Assembly: GCF_032854445.1 (NCBI RefSeq)
Contig: NC_088298.1
Location: forward strand, 22,717,295-22,781,294
Origin: Liolophura sinensis
Lineage: Eukaryota > Mollusca > Polyplacophora > Chitonida > Chitonidae
DNA length: 64,000 nucleotides
Direction of reading: 5' to 3'
Below are positions 34,393-45,926 of this stretch, piece by piece. Every line of letters starts with the position of its first letter. Position 1 is the stretch's first letter. The translations under genes and the position numbers were made by a program. A model generated the notes under the pieces. It was not told where the DNA came from. It did not search any database and saw only the letters and a program-made list of their open reading frames with translations.

Positions 34393-34489
34393 ATAAATAT
34401 GTTACACCACCAAGTTTTCTTGGACAGGGAAAGCATCGTGTAATTACAGCATGTAATAATCATTTGTAACTCATTTGTCCCTTTGTATT

Positions 34490-34800
34490 GCCTTAATGTT
34501 ATTGTATATTAAATGTGATGACAAGACAGCATTTTGAGGAATTCTAACTAGATTTAGGGTCCAATAAATTGTAATTAACGTCGCTGCATTTTTTAAAATT
34601 TAATTCTGCTTAAGCCATGGTGCTAGGGGGCCACGTAATTTGCTACTATTTATGTATTTACATGAACGGTTAAAATAAAACCCTGACTGAGGTAAATTGA
34701 CAAGAGACCCTATTTCACCGGTTACGTGCGACTATTTGCCAGCTATCACACTGTCGTCGCTGCTCTGGATTTAATCTATGCTGTACGTCTCTTATAGTAT
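34490..34800 (+). repeat. R1 dispersed repeat copy
   Basis: Left arm (GATGACAAGACAGCATTTTG, CCAATAAATTGTAATTAACG, GCCATGGTGCTAGG, TTTACATGAACGG, AATAAAACCCTGACTGAGG) and core (TATTTCACCGGTTACGTGCG, CAGCTATCACACTGTCGTCG, CTGCTCTGGATTTAATC). A single core unit with no tandem expansion, so it probably shows the starting state of the arrays at 9.3, 17.7 and 61.7 kb. Confidence 0.85.
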
Positions 34801-34842
34801 CATTTTATGATGATAGAAATGGACAATATCCTGCCAGTACAT

Positions 34843-34910
34843 AAATACCATAAGTGAAATATTCTTAAGTATGGCTTATAAAATGCCATTGAAATAAATA
34901 AATACAAAAA
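34843..34910 (+). mobile_element. SINE-A, 3' tip
   Basis: CATAAGTGAAATATTCTTAA, GTATGGCTTATAAAATGCCA, then TTGAAATAAATAAAT. This is the tail of a plus-strand SINE-A copy placed just after an R1 copy. Confidence 0.7.
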
Positions 34911-37900
34911 CAAGGGTATCTTTTGTGTTTGACAATAGTAATAACAATATACAGATGCCACCTTGTTTGTGGTTAGAGATAACACATGTATTATTTACGT
35001 TTTACTATGGTGATATTTGACATCCTTAAGCTATCCAGCGTGTTACAAAGCACCGCTTTTACATTTGTTCATCACCATGGTGATATAGTCACGCCTCCAG
35101 TTTTCATCGTACACTCCAAGCACTTGCATAGAATTAATTATGATATTTGAGATTGCTTCAATGCAGTATCTGGTTACCATGACGGCACGTGCTCAGTTAT
35201 TGAATGCCGGCGCAGGTGTTTGTAGATAAATTAGATGTGGTGTTGTTGTTTGATGCAAAACCTGTTTATTATTATACAGCAAACAGAATTGTTTGTCAGC
35301 TACATGTATACCTTACACATTATAGCCAAAAGCTTATTCCGACCACCCCGCTTTTCTATACACATTTATAAACCTAAACACAGTTGTATAAATGAAAAAG
35401 TCTAAAACAGGGTGTAAACCTCATGAAATAGGTAAACAATCAATCAAAATCGTTAAAATGTTCTTAGGTAAAGCGGTACACCTAGACGGCGTTTGCATAA
35501 ATGAAACGTTCTTGACTATGGCGTTAGGCTCAAATCAAATGAATACATAAATATATAGTCAGATACAATCGTTAAAATTTTACTGGGTCATATGGTTCAC
35601 ATTCGCTGATCAATATTCTGCAAAATCCATCAGTGGTCCGTTGTTCTCACACGAGATGAATAATGCACTCGTCACGTGACAAACAATGTTTCATAGCAGT
35701 CATCTGTTCGGACTAAAGTATATGTGGACGAAGACGGCTGTGTATTGTGTCGTCACTGCTTCGCAGATTGGTGGGTGTGATTTAGCTAGTTGTGTACGTA
35801 CCAATATTGTCGTTAATTACGATTTACATTTCCTGGGAATATAGCACAGAAACTGCTACTGCTGAAAACTGGCCCACACATCTCTTGGTCTCGAACAAGG
35901 CTGTGTTGGGAATGTCCCTTGTACAGATCTACTATTCGTATTTCCATTCTAATGCTGTTACGGAAGCATATCGCTTAAGCTATTAGAGTATTAAAAGATA
36001 TCTTAACTTTTTCGTATGATTTTACATTGCTTTTTATGAAGGGTAAGCCTACCATAGATGAAAATAAATTGTCTTACTTTTAATAATATAACAACACACA
36101 GTATCGTGAATATCGTGTACATGTACATCACATGCTTAGAACTATACACCCCCTACATGCCCGCAAAAATGACGGCTATGTATTAATTTGCCAAACTTAC
36201 TGCATTTCTTAAATATGAATTCCGAATCTCGGTATAATAAGATTTTCTTTGCCACTGGAATAGAAAATTTCCCCATTTCGGTAATAAACAGAAGAATGCT
36301 TGCACCAAGGGAATTGCTGAATAACAAAAGAATTTCCGAGTCACTCTAAATTTAGTTTTCCTTCCAAGAGAAAGGCAAGAAAGTGTCATTGTTACCAAAG
36401 AGCGCTAGGCAAAATTTCCAAGACGCCTTTCTCTGAGTGGAGTAAACTTTTTCAAGCCGCATTTATATGCCAGTTATCCTGTGATCAAAATTTCTAATCT
36501 GAAGTAGGACATGACTTGAGGTCCATGGTGTTCGCCCAGTTATCTTTAGCATACGTGGCATAGTTTCTACATCGGAATAGCTCTTGGTCAGGGCTGTAGT
36601 TTCGCCGGCTAAGTCTGGCAGTGACCATTGATTCCCGTAGCACTCAGCGCCATTGTCCATCTCTTCGGAAATCAGCCGTTCTTGCACGAAATTTCCCGGC
36701 ACCTGGATCATAAAACAGTCGTGTGAGGTATTATTCCTGGACCTAGATTTGAAATTTGGGATTAACTTTCAGCTTTGTCTTAAAGGTCAAAGATAACTCT
36801 TAGAAATACAGAAACGATCAGGCCTTTTAGCGCAGTAAACTCTTTTAAAGTTAAGACTAAGCCTGGTTCAAGTCTAAAACATTAAGGTTACCTGGGGTCT
36901 TTATTCTTATTAGTGATTAGTGATCTACAGTGACCCTCGGGCGCGTGGGGTCCCACTGTCAGTCAGCCAGGTTCCCAAAGTCAGATATGACACAAAGGTT
37001 ACGCTTTGTTTTTTTTTTTTGCTCAAGAGGCCATTTTGGGTTACAGTCCAAAACCTACATCTTAAAAATCTTTACAAACAGCAAATGTTTGAAGCTGGAT
37101 GCTGAAATTGTAGTGACACAGCACAAACTCAGTAGTCAGAATTTTATTTATTCGATGCGTGCAATCAAGACCTGTATTTGAATTACAGTATTAGGCTATA
37201 GCCCGAAATTCCTTCGAGACAAAGGCCAGTAAGACTGCATTAAGTAGGTAAGTACTTAACCAGAGCCAACTTCATACAAATCACTAGTAAACTCTAAAAT
37301 GCAGAGCTTAAAATTCTATTGGCAAGCTTTGTAACAATCCTCAGCTGTAGTTCACGAACGATGGACATTTTCAACAAAATAGGTAACCCGGTCTGATTGG
37401 CTAATGCGGTCATCGTATTACTTCATTCCCCTGTGCATTCCTTTAGCAATCTAAATAGCCAATGGTACACTAGTGTGTATGTTTAGCTGGTATTGAAAAT
37501 ATTTAAACGTTTAGTCACAGGTTCATGGTTCCAGGAAGACATGATGTGATTTGTCTGTGACATGGTCAGGTGGGGATTTGGTACATTTGCACGTTGAAAA
37601 AAATGTTTCAAGTGAAAATTATTATAACTTCATTTTGGTGTTCTGAAAAAACTTTCGATCAAACTTAAATATATATTCTCCTATCTGGAAACAAAAATAT
37701 CACATAAATATATTTTCCGCCGAGTGGAATTATAAAAAGTGTTACAATACTACGCTAATAATTTTATTATGAAAATAGTTGTGATCGCCTTTTTCTTTTC
37801 TTTCATGAATCTTTCTGTGCATGGACAAACTTTCTTTTAAAAATCTCGTCTTGGATGAACACATGCACTGGGCTACATGACGATGAGGAGTCATCCAGTG

Positions 37901-38875
37901 CTTGCCCCGTGTGTATTTGACGTCTGTGAATACACTGTCACTGAGAGAATGGGTAGGATTTGAGAAAAACACATCTGACGTTAGCAGGAAACCGGAATCT
38001 GGCGAATATGACAAGATAATATGGGGAGATAATATGTCACATAAAAATACCGTACATAAGGTCCAATAAATCAATATTGCATCACAGATCATGTTATCGA
38101 AGGAGACAAAAACCGTCTTTATTAAGGATATGGGAAATGTCAGTCCGAACTGAAGCCGACGCCAGTATAAAAGACAATGCCCAAATCAACAAGCGAGACA
38201 AAAACGAAGAATCGCGTGCCATGGGAATTCCCCTAAAAATAGCCACGCCATATCATGAAGTCGTCGGGGGACTCGTCGGATAAGGTTTCTTCACGATGAC
38301 AGCACAACACGCACAGTTCCATTTGTATGCGTCTTATTAGACGCAAGCTCTTGCGTTGTTGTATGTGTTTCCGACTGATATATGGCGCCTCCAAAATTTG
38401 TGCATACTTTGAAAACATAAGAAATCCTCTCTGTTTAACGGTTTGGGCAGTCTGAATATACGCGAAAGGCTGAACGATTCTTGTACAAAATTTTTGAATA
38501 TTTCTATATTTCAAGCTATTTCTTGCCTTCACCTATTGAGGCCCATCTTAATTTTGCCAATCAACTTGCCTCAATTTTCAGTCTTAAGCACAATAGTTCG
38601 AGCTGGCTGTTTCCGCCATATCTTGATTATTTTTGCCCAACTCATGTAATTTACCTTAGTCATTTTATAGAGGGCTCAGGCCCATTGGCGATATTCCACA
38701 ACTGTTCCCACAACTTCCCAAGGCGTAGAATTTTAAAGCCTGTATTTTACTTATTATATTCGTTGTTAGCCTTGTAAACATTATTGTTTTTGCAGGAGCG
38801 GATATTTTTGATCTAGGAGTAGTTGTTACTGTTGTTGTCTTATTTAAGTGGCGTAGGTGTGCGTCAACCTTCATA
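34911..38875. other. long unannotated stretch
   Basis: About 4 kb with no clear repeat family member. A CGTCACGTGAC E-box-type word is at about 35671-35681. Exon-like but unproven minus-strand frames lie at 36463-36711 (see findings). The remaining frames, for example 37742-38092 minus and 38443-38777 plus, show no domain. Confidence 0.4.
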
Positions 38876-38879
38876 TAAG

Positions 38880-39110
38880 ACCGCTTCGGTGGCCTAATGT
38901 TGGGAGATCCGGGATAAAACCCGGGTCGGGCCATACTGTAAATATGGTACTTGTTGCTACCTCGTTTGATATTTCAGTGGCGGCATTTTGGCGGCATGCA
39001 CTCTCCCTGCCACAAGAAGACACAGTATATGTACAGACACCTAATGACTCCCCGTTGTCATATGACTGAATAATTGTTAAGCACGACGTTAAACCCAAAG
39101 CATACATACA
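38880..39110 (+). mobile_element. SINE-B, internally shortened
   Basis: Head CGCTTCGGTGGCCTAATGTT, GGGAGATCCGGGATAAAACC, then a shortened body (TTTCAGTGGCGGCATTTTGG) and the 3' part (GCCACAAGAAGACACAGTAT, TCATATGACTGAATAATTGT, TAAGCACGACGTTAAACCC). Confidence 0.85.
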
Positions 39111-39381
39111 CGCTTACATACAAACCTTCACGTATACCTGTTGTAAACATTAGCCTCTTTTAGGCCAAGGACAAAGGATTTTCAGTCATGTTAACCAGCC
39201 ATGTACAAATGGGGATTCTAGCTAAGCCTGGAGGCAGACTTCAGTCTGAAGTCGTAGTCGCTGGCTTAAGACAAAATTGATTTTACATTTTGAGTTAGTT
39301 ATTACCGTTTTGGAGCCGAAGCGGCGCTTCAAATCTCGTATCGGCAAACGTCTCTAACTCAACATGGTGATGTCTTTCCAG

Positions 39382-39618
39382 CGCTCAAAAAAATAGTCTG
39401 TTAAATTTAACAGAAAGCCTGTTGTCTGAGTGATGTTAGAATATATTCTGTTATTTATTACATAGTGCTGTTATATTCAACAAAATATTCTGTTAGCCTT
39501 ATAGAATCTGTATGTTGAATTAATAGAGTATATGTGTTATATTTGGCATAATAACCTGCTGCAATAACAGAATGCATTCAAGGATCATTTAGAGATAACA
39601 GATTTTTTTTTGAGAGTG
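39382..39618. mobile_element. MITE-like TIR element (family 1), second copy
   Basis: CGCTCAAAAAAATAGTCTGT, TAAATTTAACAGAAAGCC at the left; GATAACAGATTTTTTTTTGA, GAGTG at the right. The interior matches 31338-31589 (GCCTGTTGTCTGA, AATATTCTGTTAG, TATGTTGAATTAATAGA, TATATGTGTTATATTT). More diverged, without clean TA flanks. Confidence 0.75.
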
Positions 39619-40370
39619 CTACAAAAAGACTCGTCACTCGCAGGTTTGTGAAAACTTTGAGCTATATCCATAACTGGGACATCAAATATGGGAGTCAGTA
39701 TCTATGATATGAGTTATTATGCAGCAGCAATGATCGTGCAATATTCCCAAGGAAACATTTTATAATTTTGTGTGCGGTTATTTTGCAAGACGTCGGAGTA
39801 TACATATATGAGCATTTGGTCAAGAAAGAATCTTATGGAAGAGTTTGAGCCATGTCTAATTTTTCAAACTTCGTTTGGTCAAGTGAGTGTTTTATGTCCG
39901 GGATGATATGGCGATGGCCATATATGGCTCACAATAAACATAGCTCGTCGATATGACACCCTGTTTTCAGGTTGTGAGATGGCATACAATGTTCAGCTAA
40001 AGTTGGCCGTTTTACACACAGATTGTACAGAAAAATACAAAGCAATCCTGTAATACAGAACAACGTCCCTGTAGCGATATTCCTCTACATCGCCTTGCTT
40101 CCACCTGACAGCTTGAAACCCATAAAGACAGAGCAGGATATTCCTCGAGATTAGCTCTATTTGTCAACGGAGACTATCTTTGTCCCACCGACACTCGGAA
40201 GCCTGGCCGTCTGTGGCCAGTCATTAGCCCTGTTTACGTCGTGACCCTGTACAACGTCTACTTTTGTAATTACGTTCATAGGGCCTACATCAGGCTTTAA
40301 GTGGGTTTTTCCTTTGTGAACTTGGCTGCATGTGGGGTCAGTATGACATTAACTGGCTGAATATCTATAT
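39619..40370. other. unannotated stretch
   Basis: No supported feature. Confidence 0.45.
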
Positions 40371-40374
40371 AGGC

Positions 40375-40870
40375 CAGCCGTCAACTAAAATGGACGTCCC
40401 AAGTCAATAATCGCAAAGCCAGCTCCTAGAACACCGTTCAACATAAACCACCAAAGAACTAAGAAATTACGTAAATTATGAAATTAAGACAAATTCATGC
40501 AAAGAGAAGCAGTCGAATCAACAGTTTTCAGTGATGTTTATATGTTGTCAGTAATCAAAATACCTATCTAACTGAGTTGTACTTTGATTGCAACTGCCCA
40601 TATATTCAACGTGGCCATCTAACGTTGCTTGGCAAATACTGTATAGATATAGCGTTGAATCAGACTATCATTGCCTGAGCTTTAAAGGATGTTGGAAAGA
40701 GGCAAGGAATGTTTTAGGTGAGTCAAGGAATTTAGTATCCAAATCGCTTACCATGTTAGTTAATAAGTTATCGATAATAAAAATATGTTTCTCAGCTGCA
40801 CTTTGATTGCATCTGCCCATGTGTTCAATGTAGCGATCTGACATTGTTGGCAGATACTATATGCATTTAG
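40375..40870 (-). repeat. R2 dispersed repeat, two inverted partial copies
   Basis: On the plus strand ACTTTGATTGCAACTGCCCA, TATATTCAACGTGGCCATCT (about 40579-40620) and ACTTTGATTGCATCTGCCCA, TGTGTTCAATGTAGCG (about 40800-40835) are inverse R2 cores. The left flank (AAAATGGACGTCCCAAGTCA, ACATAAACCACCAAAGAAC) is also found at 52.7 kb beside another inverse R2 copy. It appears to be a tandem or nested pair. Confidence 0.75.
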
Positions 40871-41460
40871 TATTGACTGGCAGAATCTAGCATTGTCTAG
40901 CAAATATCGGCATTGCCTGATAGAGACTGGTATTGCCTAACAGATAATGACATTTCCTTGATACTATCAGATACTGGAACTCGCCGAGAGGTACTAAAGT
41001 TGCCTGGATAAACGGCCAGTGTCTGAATGATGCACACCTTGCATGCCAGATACTCAAACTGACTGGCAGATGTGCTGATTTTTCCTGGCAGATACTGGCA
41101 TTCTCTGGCTATACTAGTTGGCAGATAAATTACATTGCCTGGCAGATGCTTCAGATGCTGACATTCAGTGACGGATATGCTGGCATTGTCTTACAGATAC
41201 TAGGATTGTATAGCAGATGGTGGGATTTCCTGGTTGATATTACCATTGGCTGGCAGATACTGGCATTACTGTGGCAAATTTGGATACTGGCGGACAGATA
41301 CTGAGGCTGACCGGCAAATACTGGCATTGCCTGGCAGATACAGAAATTGCCTGACACTCACTGGCACTGACTGACAGATACTGGCCTTGATGGAGGAGAG
41401 CTATTATTGACTGACATTGACGGATATTGATATTGCCTCACAAAAGTCCTAACAATGGCT
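40850..41460. repeat. degenerate ~20-bp tandem array
   Basis: Irregular repetition of CTGGCAGATACTGGCATTGC with many variants (GGCAGATGCT, GACAGATACTGG, CTGGCATTCTC). It begins directly where the inverse R2 copy ends (GATCTGACATTGTTGGCAGA), so it may be an old expansion of the R2 end. Confidence 0.8.
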
Positions 41461-42250
41461 CACAAAGAGTGACCTCTGCTACTGGACCGCCATATATTAG
41501 CACACAGTTCATGGAACACAAAATCCCGCTTATCAACGTGAAATTTCTTCAGAATGATATGACTGACACGTGGAATCTGGCTTGATTTCACCTTGTATGC
41601 ATTTCAGTCAGATATTGACTGACCTTTGTATTTGGATCTTGACCCCATGTAGTTCTCAGATGCCCAGGGATTTGTTTTACCAGCCATCTATAGGCTAGCT
41701 GTTGTTACAGAAGTCATCGAGACGACACAGCGGTCGGGCTCGTCAAAACAATATTAACGCCACGGGTCAATTTGATAACATACCTGTACTTAACACCTGT
41801 CCAAACATTCGTTTGTTAATCGGAGTTATGAACACAGAGACAGTGCCTAGCATAACACTTATATGTTAAACGCTGTCATACACAGTGTTAACAGAGCGGA
41901 GAGAGAGTGTGACAATGAGCGAGGAAATGAATTAACGATTGACATATACAAGTGCCATGTCAACACTGTTGTCGCAATGTTGTGGTGCCAGTCGAAGACA
42001 AAGAGGCTATACCGGATCGAATGTTTTGCTATCATGTTAGAATAGCCCCCCAAAAAGTGAGTTTTCACAACAGATCAGCCTGGTCTGTACATGTGTTTCC
42101 GTTTAAAACCGGTAATAAAGTTCCTAAAGTTTATAAACCGGATCGCATTATTAAGCTTTCAAACTTAGAATGATTTTATCAGTATATAAAATAAAGGCAC
42201 AAATATGATATTTACTGAAGAGTAGTAGTTTGAGCTATTCTTGATAAGAC
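41461..42250. other. unannotated stretch
   Basis: No supported exon. Overlapping opposite-strand frames at 41859-42173 are not convincing. Confidence 0.45.
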
Positions 42251-42254
42251 ATGG

Positions 42255-42325
42255 AAAATCTGACCATTTGAGCATTATCACAGCCTCGTCGCTGCTCTGG
42301 TTTGTACGTGTTTAATTACTCTGTG
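42255..42325 (+). repeat. R1 core fragment
   Basis: CTGACCATTTGAGCATTATC, ACAGCCTCGTCGCTGCTCTG, GTTTGTACGTGTTTAATTAC matches one R1 core unit without the left arm. Confidence 0.65.
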
Positions 42326-42470
42326 TTATATTAAATATGTTGCTGACGAGAATTGATGAGGGAGTATTGATTTTATGGCCAAAACTATCCGGTATAACCT
42401 ATTCAAACAAATTTCAGCGAGGAGGAATCAGGTTGCGGTCAGAGAGAATATGTATGAGGTGAAGCCGTGA

Positions 42471-42743
42471 ATAAGCCGAGTCGGCATTATAGCAATCTCG
42501 CGAGTTCATGCAGGTTTGGGCGAGAAAGAGTGGGGCTCTTGCGAACTAATGCAGATAAAATCCATGATTTTTACAGTAGCTGCTATCTGTTCCGATAAGC
42601 CGACAAACCGGCGAGATATATACTCAGTCCAGCAAGTACCGTGAAATCTCGCCCTTTAGCTGCGCTAGTTTACAAGAGACCTCACCTGTCTCGTTAATAT
42701 CAGCGTGAACTCGCTGGACTCTTGAAATGCCGACTCGGCTTAT
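42471..42743. mobile_element. TIR element (family 2), 273 bp
   Basis: Left end ATAAGCCGAGTCGGCATT is exactly inverted at the right end (AATGCCGACTCGGCTTAT). Beyond these 18 bp, GCGAGTTCATGC at the left pairs with GCGTGAACTCGC at the right, so the inverted repeats extend to about 42 bp with mismatches. The interior has several TCTCGC/GCGAGA words. No target duplication could be fixed and there is no coding capacity. It is most simply a MITE; a regulatory hairpin is less likely. Confidence 0.75.
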
Positions 42744-42894
42744 ACCAACAACATGCATATATCAAAAGTCTGTTCAGTATCACTCAGAAATCATTTGTAT
42801 ACCTTGCCTATAACCTATCCGTAATATATCGACATATTGTCCTGGTAGTTGTGGCCAAAAAAAATTGAGGTTATATTGTTTAACTTTATTTGAT

Positions 42895-43200
42895 TCTGTT
42901 GGTGTCAGGTGGCCGGTCAGGTCAAACTACTGACCAACCAATACAGGTGTTACTGTTAGATTCAGTGATGACTTGAGGTCAAGTAAGCCCAGGCAGGCCA
43001 AAGGTCAAATTACTGAACAACCAATCCATGTGTTACAGCGAGACTCAGCGATGACTTGAGTTGACGCAAGCCCAGACTGGCCAAATGTCGAACTACCGAC
43101 AAATAAATGCACGTGCTACAGCGAGATTCAGCAATGACTTGAGGTCACGTAAACCCAGACTCGCCAAAGGTCGAAGTACTGACCAATCAACGCATGGGTT
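42895..43200. repeat. 83-bp tandem repeat, ~3.5 copies
   Basis: GATTCAGTGATGACTTGAGG, TCAAGTAAGCCCAGGC, AGGCCAAAGGTCAAATTACT, GACCAACCAATACAGGTGTT recurs with 83-bp spacing (landmark GATGACTTGAG at 42967, 43050 and 43133). Confidence 0.9.
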
Positions 43201-43730
43201 CTGAGATGGGAATGTCCAGACACAACTTTTTCATGCCCAGACATGAAAGATCTATGTTCGTACCTTCGTGTCAGATCGAGTTATCGCTAAGCTCGTGTTG
43301 CCTTGGTTACAATTTTGTTGAGATTTTGCACACGTTCATAATGGTGCAAACTTTTAAGCACTTAAACATGTATATAGTTAGAATCCTTCAGATTTGTCCG
43401 TTACGATTTCATTGCATTAAGGAACAGACTGTAGAACAATAAAAATCAACCATAATAAAGAAACAAATAGTCTGTTTCACTGGATAAGCTGTCTGTGATG
43501 GACAGACCTGACCAATCAGATGCAGTATCTTGCTTCTCAAATGTCAAATCATGCGGAATTTGACGTGACTCTACCAGATTGATTATTGATATTAAGGTGG
43601 ACGATTCTATCTGAGTATGACAGCCTGTGCATGGTTACAACAACCACGCACAATGCACGTGAGAGTTGCAATTGTGCTAAATAGTTCTTAGAACATTGCC
43701 AGTTACAATCAGATATTTAACTTGATTGAA
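43201..43730. other. unannotated stretch
   Basis: Nothing supported. The 82-residue plus frame at 43194-43442 starts within the tandem repeat edge and has no domain. Confidence 0.45.
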
Positions 43731-43734
43731 CATT

Positions 43735-44030
43735 AGCAAGAAACGGCAAGAGGTCGAACTTCACCGATTATACATGTAACTGTCTTAAGCAATTAGAATA
43801 AAACTCCAACTGAGGTAAACTGAAAAGAGGTTGCATTTCACAAGCTACGTGTAACCATTTGCCAGTTGTTTCACCGGTTATACGTGTGACTATTTTGAAC
43901 AGTGAGAATAAAACCCTACCTGAAGTAAATTTAAAAGAGGCCGTATTCCACCGGCTACGTGTAACCATTTGCCAATTATCACACTGTCGTCGTTGCTTTG
44001 GTTTTACTCTCTGTGCTGCACTATGTTTTT
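43735..44030 (+). repeat. R1 dispersed repeat copy
   Basis: The arm segment GAATAAAACYCYACCTGA (Y = C or T) precedes a core (CATTTCACAAGCTACGTGTA, ACCATTTGCCAGTTG) and then repeats: GTGAGAATAAAACCCTACCT, GCCGTATTCCACCGGCTACG, CATTTGCCAATTATCACACT, GTCGTCGTTGCTTTGGTTTT. This is a two-unit duplication of arm end plus core. Confidence 0.8.
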
Positions 44031-44469
44031 TTTCAATATCTTACTGACAAGAATTCAAAACCAAGATGAATGAAAGAACATACCCATCTCAGAACGATAT
44101 CAATGGAATACTGGATTGGGCTCCTGCTAAATGACTTCATTCTAAATCTCCAGCAGGCAATAATATTTAAATTGTTATAATAACAGAGCTGGAGGTATTT
44201 AAACTTCAGTCGATCGCTATCTTCAGTTATTGATTTCCGAATTATTTTACATATTTTACAACCTTTGTAACATACAAAACCGCTGATTAATTTGATGGGT
44301 CTGACATTCATCACACGAACTTCCGTGTATAAATATTTGGTTGTTTCACTTTTGATGGGTTGCTAAAGCCGTTGGTGGAGTGAATGAAAATGACCAATAG
44401 TATGAAAACGTGCACACGTGGATGCTTTGGTGAACTTCGGGCGAATGGCAGATTCAAATTGTTACTAGA

Positions 44470-44740
44470 CTTTTGCGTGATTGTATTTTGAATGTGATCA
44501 CAACACAACTTTTTTGAGTACCTTTGAGCAAGTCAGAGACGCCCAATGAATGAGGAGTGGGAGTGGGGGGTGGAGGGGTGGATGTACAAATTGCTAGGGT
44601 ATGTTTAACCATGTGCATAAACACTTGTAACACACCCCTAGAAGGTCAATTGCCAGGAGTTTGGATTTCTTCGGTCGTGTGTGACCATTTACCACTGACC
44701 AAGACAATGTCGTCGCTGCCCTGATTCACTCTCTGTTTCG
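44470..44740 (+). repeat. R1 dispersed repeat, highly degenerate copy
   Basis: GAATGTGATCACAACACAAC, TTTTTTGAGTACC resembles the R1 arm. The end GGTCGTGTGTGACCATTTAC, AATGTCGTCGCTGCCCTGAT, TCACTCTCTG is the core. The middle does not align well by eye. Confidence 0.55.
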
Positions 44741-45539
44741 TTTATGTGGAAGGCAAGTGCCACTCCAACTGCTGGCCGATCAATGTCACCAAGACTTAGG
44801 GTCACTGATCTCAAAAATCATTTGTCCGAGAATTAGATTGATCAAACACCCTTTGCGTCCGACCAATTAAAAGACAAGTGCCTCCTGCCCCCACTCTGTC
44901 GCCTCTGCCCTTGGTATATAATTGGCCAGACGTTTGTATGAGCAGATTGATAACAGCTATCCAATCGATGACTGTCTTACCGCAATCAACACTTTTTTAA
45001 TTAACATATTTCTATGGATGGCTGTTTTACGTCAAGTAACACGTTTTTCATTCATATATTTTTTATTATTTACTTACTTTTCCTTACCTACATGTATAAA
45101 CGTCTATCCCATGAAATAAATACCAAATCAGGCGGAATCTTCATTTCAACCCCATTGCCTGATCTTATTACCGATTTTACGAATTCTCACCCTGTCCTTC
45201 ATGCTAGACGTAACAGAATTAATATGGATTAGATTTCACGCCAATAGGCGCCACGCGGTCACACGCTGCCTGCTGTAATGTACTGTAGATGAAAAACAGG
45301 CCGAGGAAATCTATAGGCTATCTTGTGACGGTGCGACAGAAGGGTCAAAAGTAAATATTCAAGAATAATAGAAAGTATTGACAAAGGCGAACACGCATGC
45401 AAGGAGTGTAAGCTGTTAAGTAGAGACTATTTGACTATACACGTCTGACTACATGGCGTTGAATCGAATATTGCATTAGCCTCGGCAATTCACCTGTGTG
45501 CAGTGAATCCTCGATAGGCACAATATTATATGTACGCTG
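44741..45539. other. unannotated stretch
   Basis: Upstream of the right-hand gene. The overlapping plus frames at 44922-45232 have no supported start or domain. Confidence 0.45.
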
Positions 45540-45926
45540 AATCCAACTGCGTTATATCGAGCGACGAAAACAGGTCGGCTTTTGTGATCGCACCGGCCGC
45601 CCGGGTAGATGCTACATGCTAGGCGGAGGCTGCTCGCTTGTCGCCCGTGACTCCCGCACTCCCGCTTACGTAGCAGGCTTCACGTGCTTGTCGTAGCAGG
45701 CCGAATGCTCGGCAGTTGTGGCGTAGCTACTAGTTCGGATAGGATGTACCAATGCTCTTGCGGATGACTTCATTAACTCAGGGCCTGAGCAAGATGTCAG
45801 GGATTATTTGATGAGGTTTTTGATTCTTCTTTTCCATGGAAAAGTGCCTTGTTTGGGTTTATAAGATTTAAGAGTTGTGCTGTTATTCGTCTTGGTAATT
45901 GTGTGAAAAGTTTTACTGGCATCAAG
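45540..45926 (+). promoter_or_regulatory. CpG-rich promoter-like region and 5' leader
   Basis: About 45540-45760 is clearly richer in CG dinucleotides than its surroundings (CACCGGCCGCCCGGGTAG, CTTGTCGCCCGTGACTCCCG, CACTCCCGCTTACGTAGC), as expected of a broad animal promoter. The following 150 bases are leader-like and run to the ATG at 45927. Several upstream ATGs exist (for example at 45748), so the start site and leader splicing are not settled. Confidence 0.5.

Noticed and set aside
37742-38092. 116-residue minus frame with HRKIHERKEK resembling a zinc-finger linker
   Set aside because: No paired cysteines in C2H2 spacing, so the resemblance is superficial.
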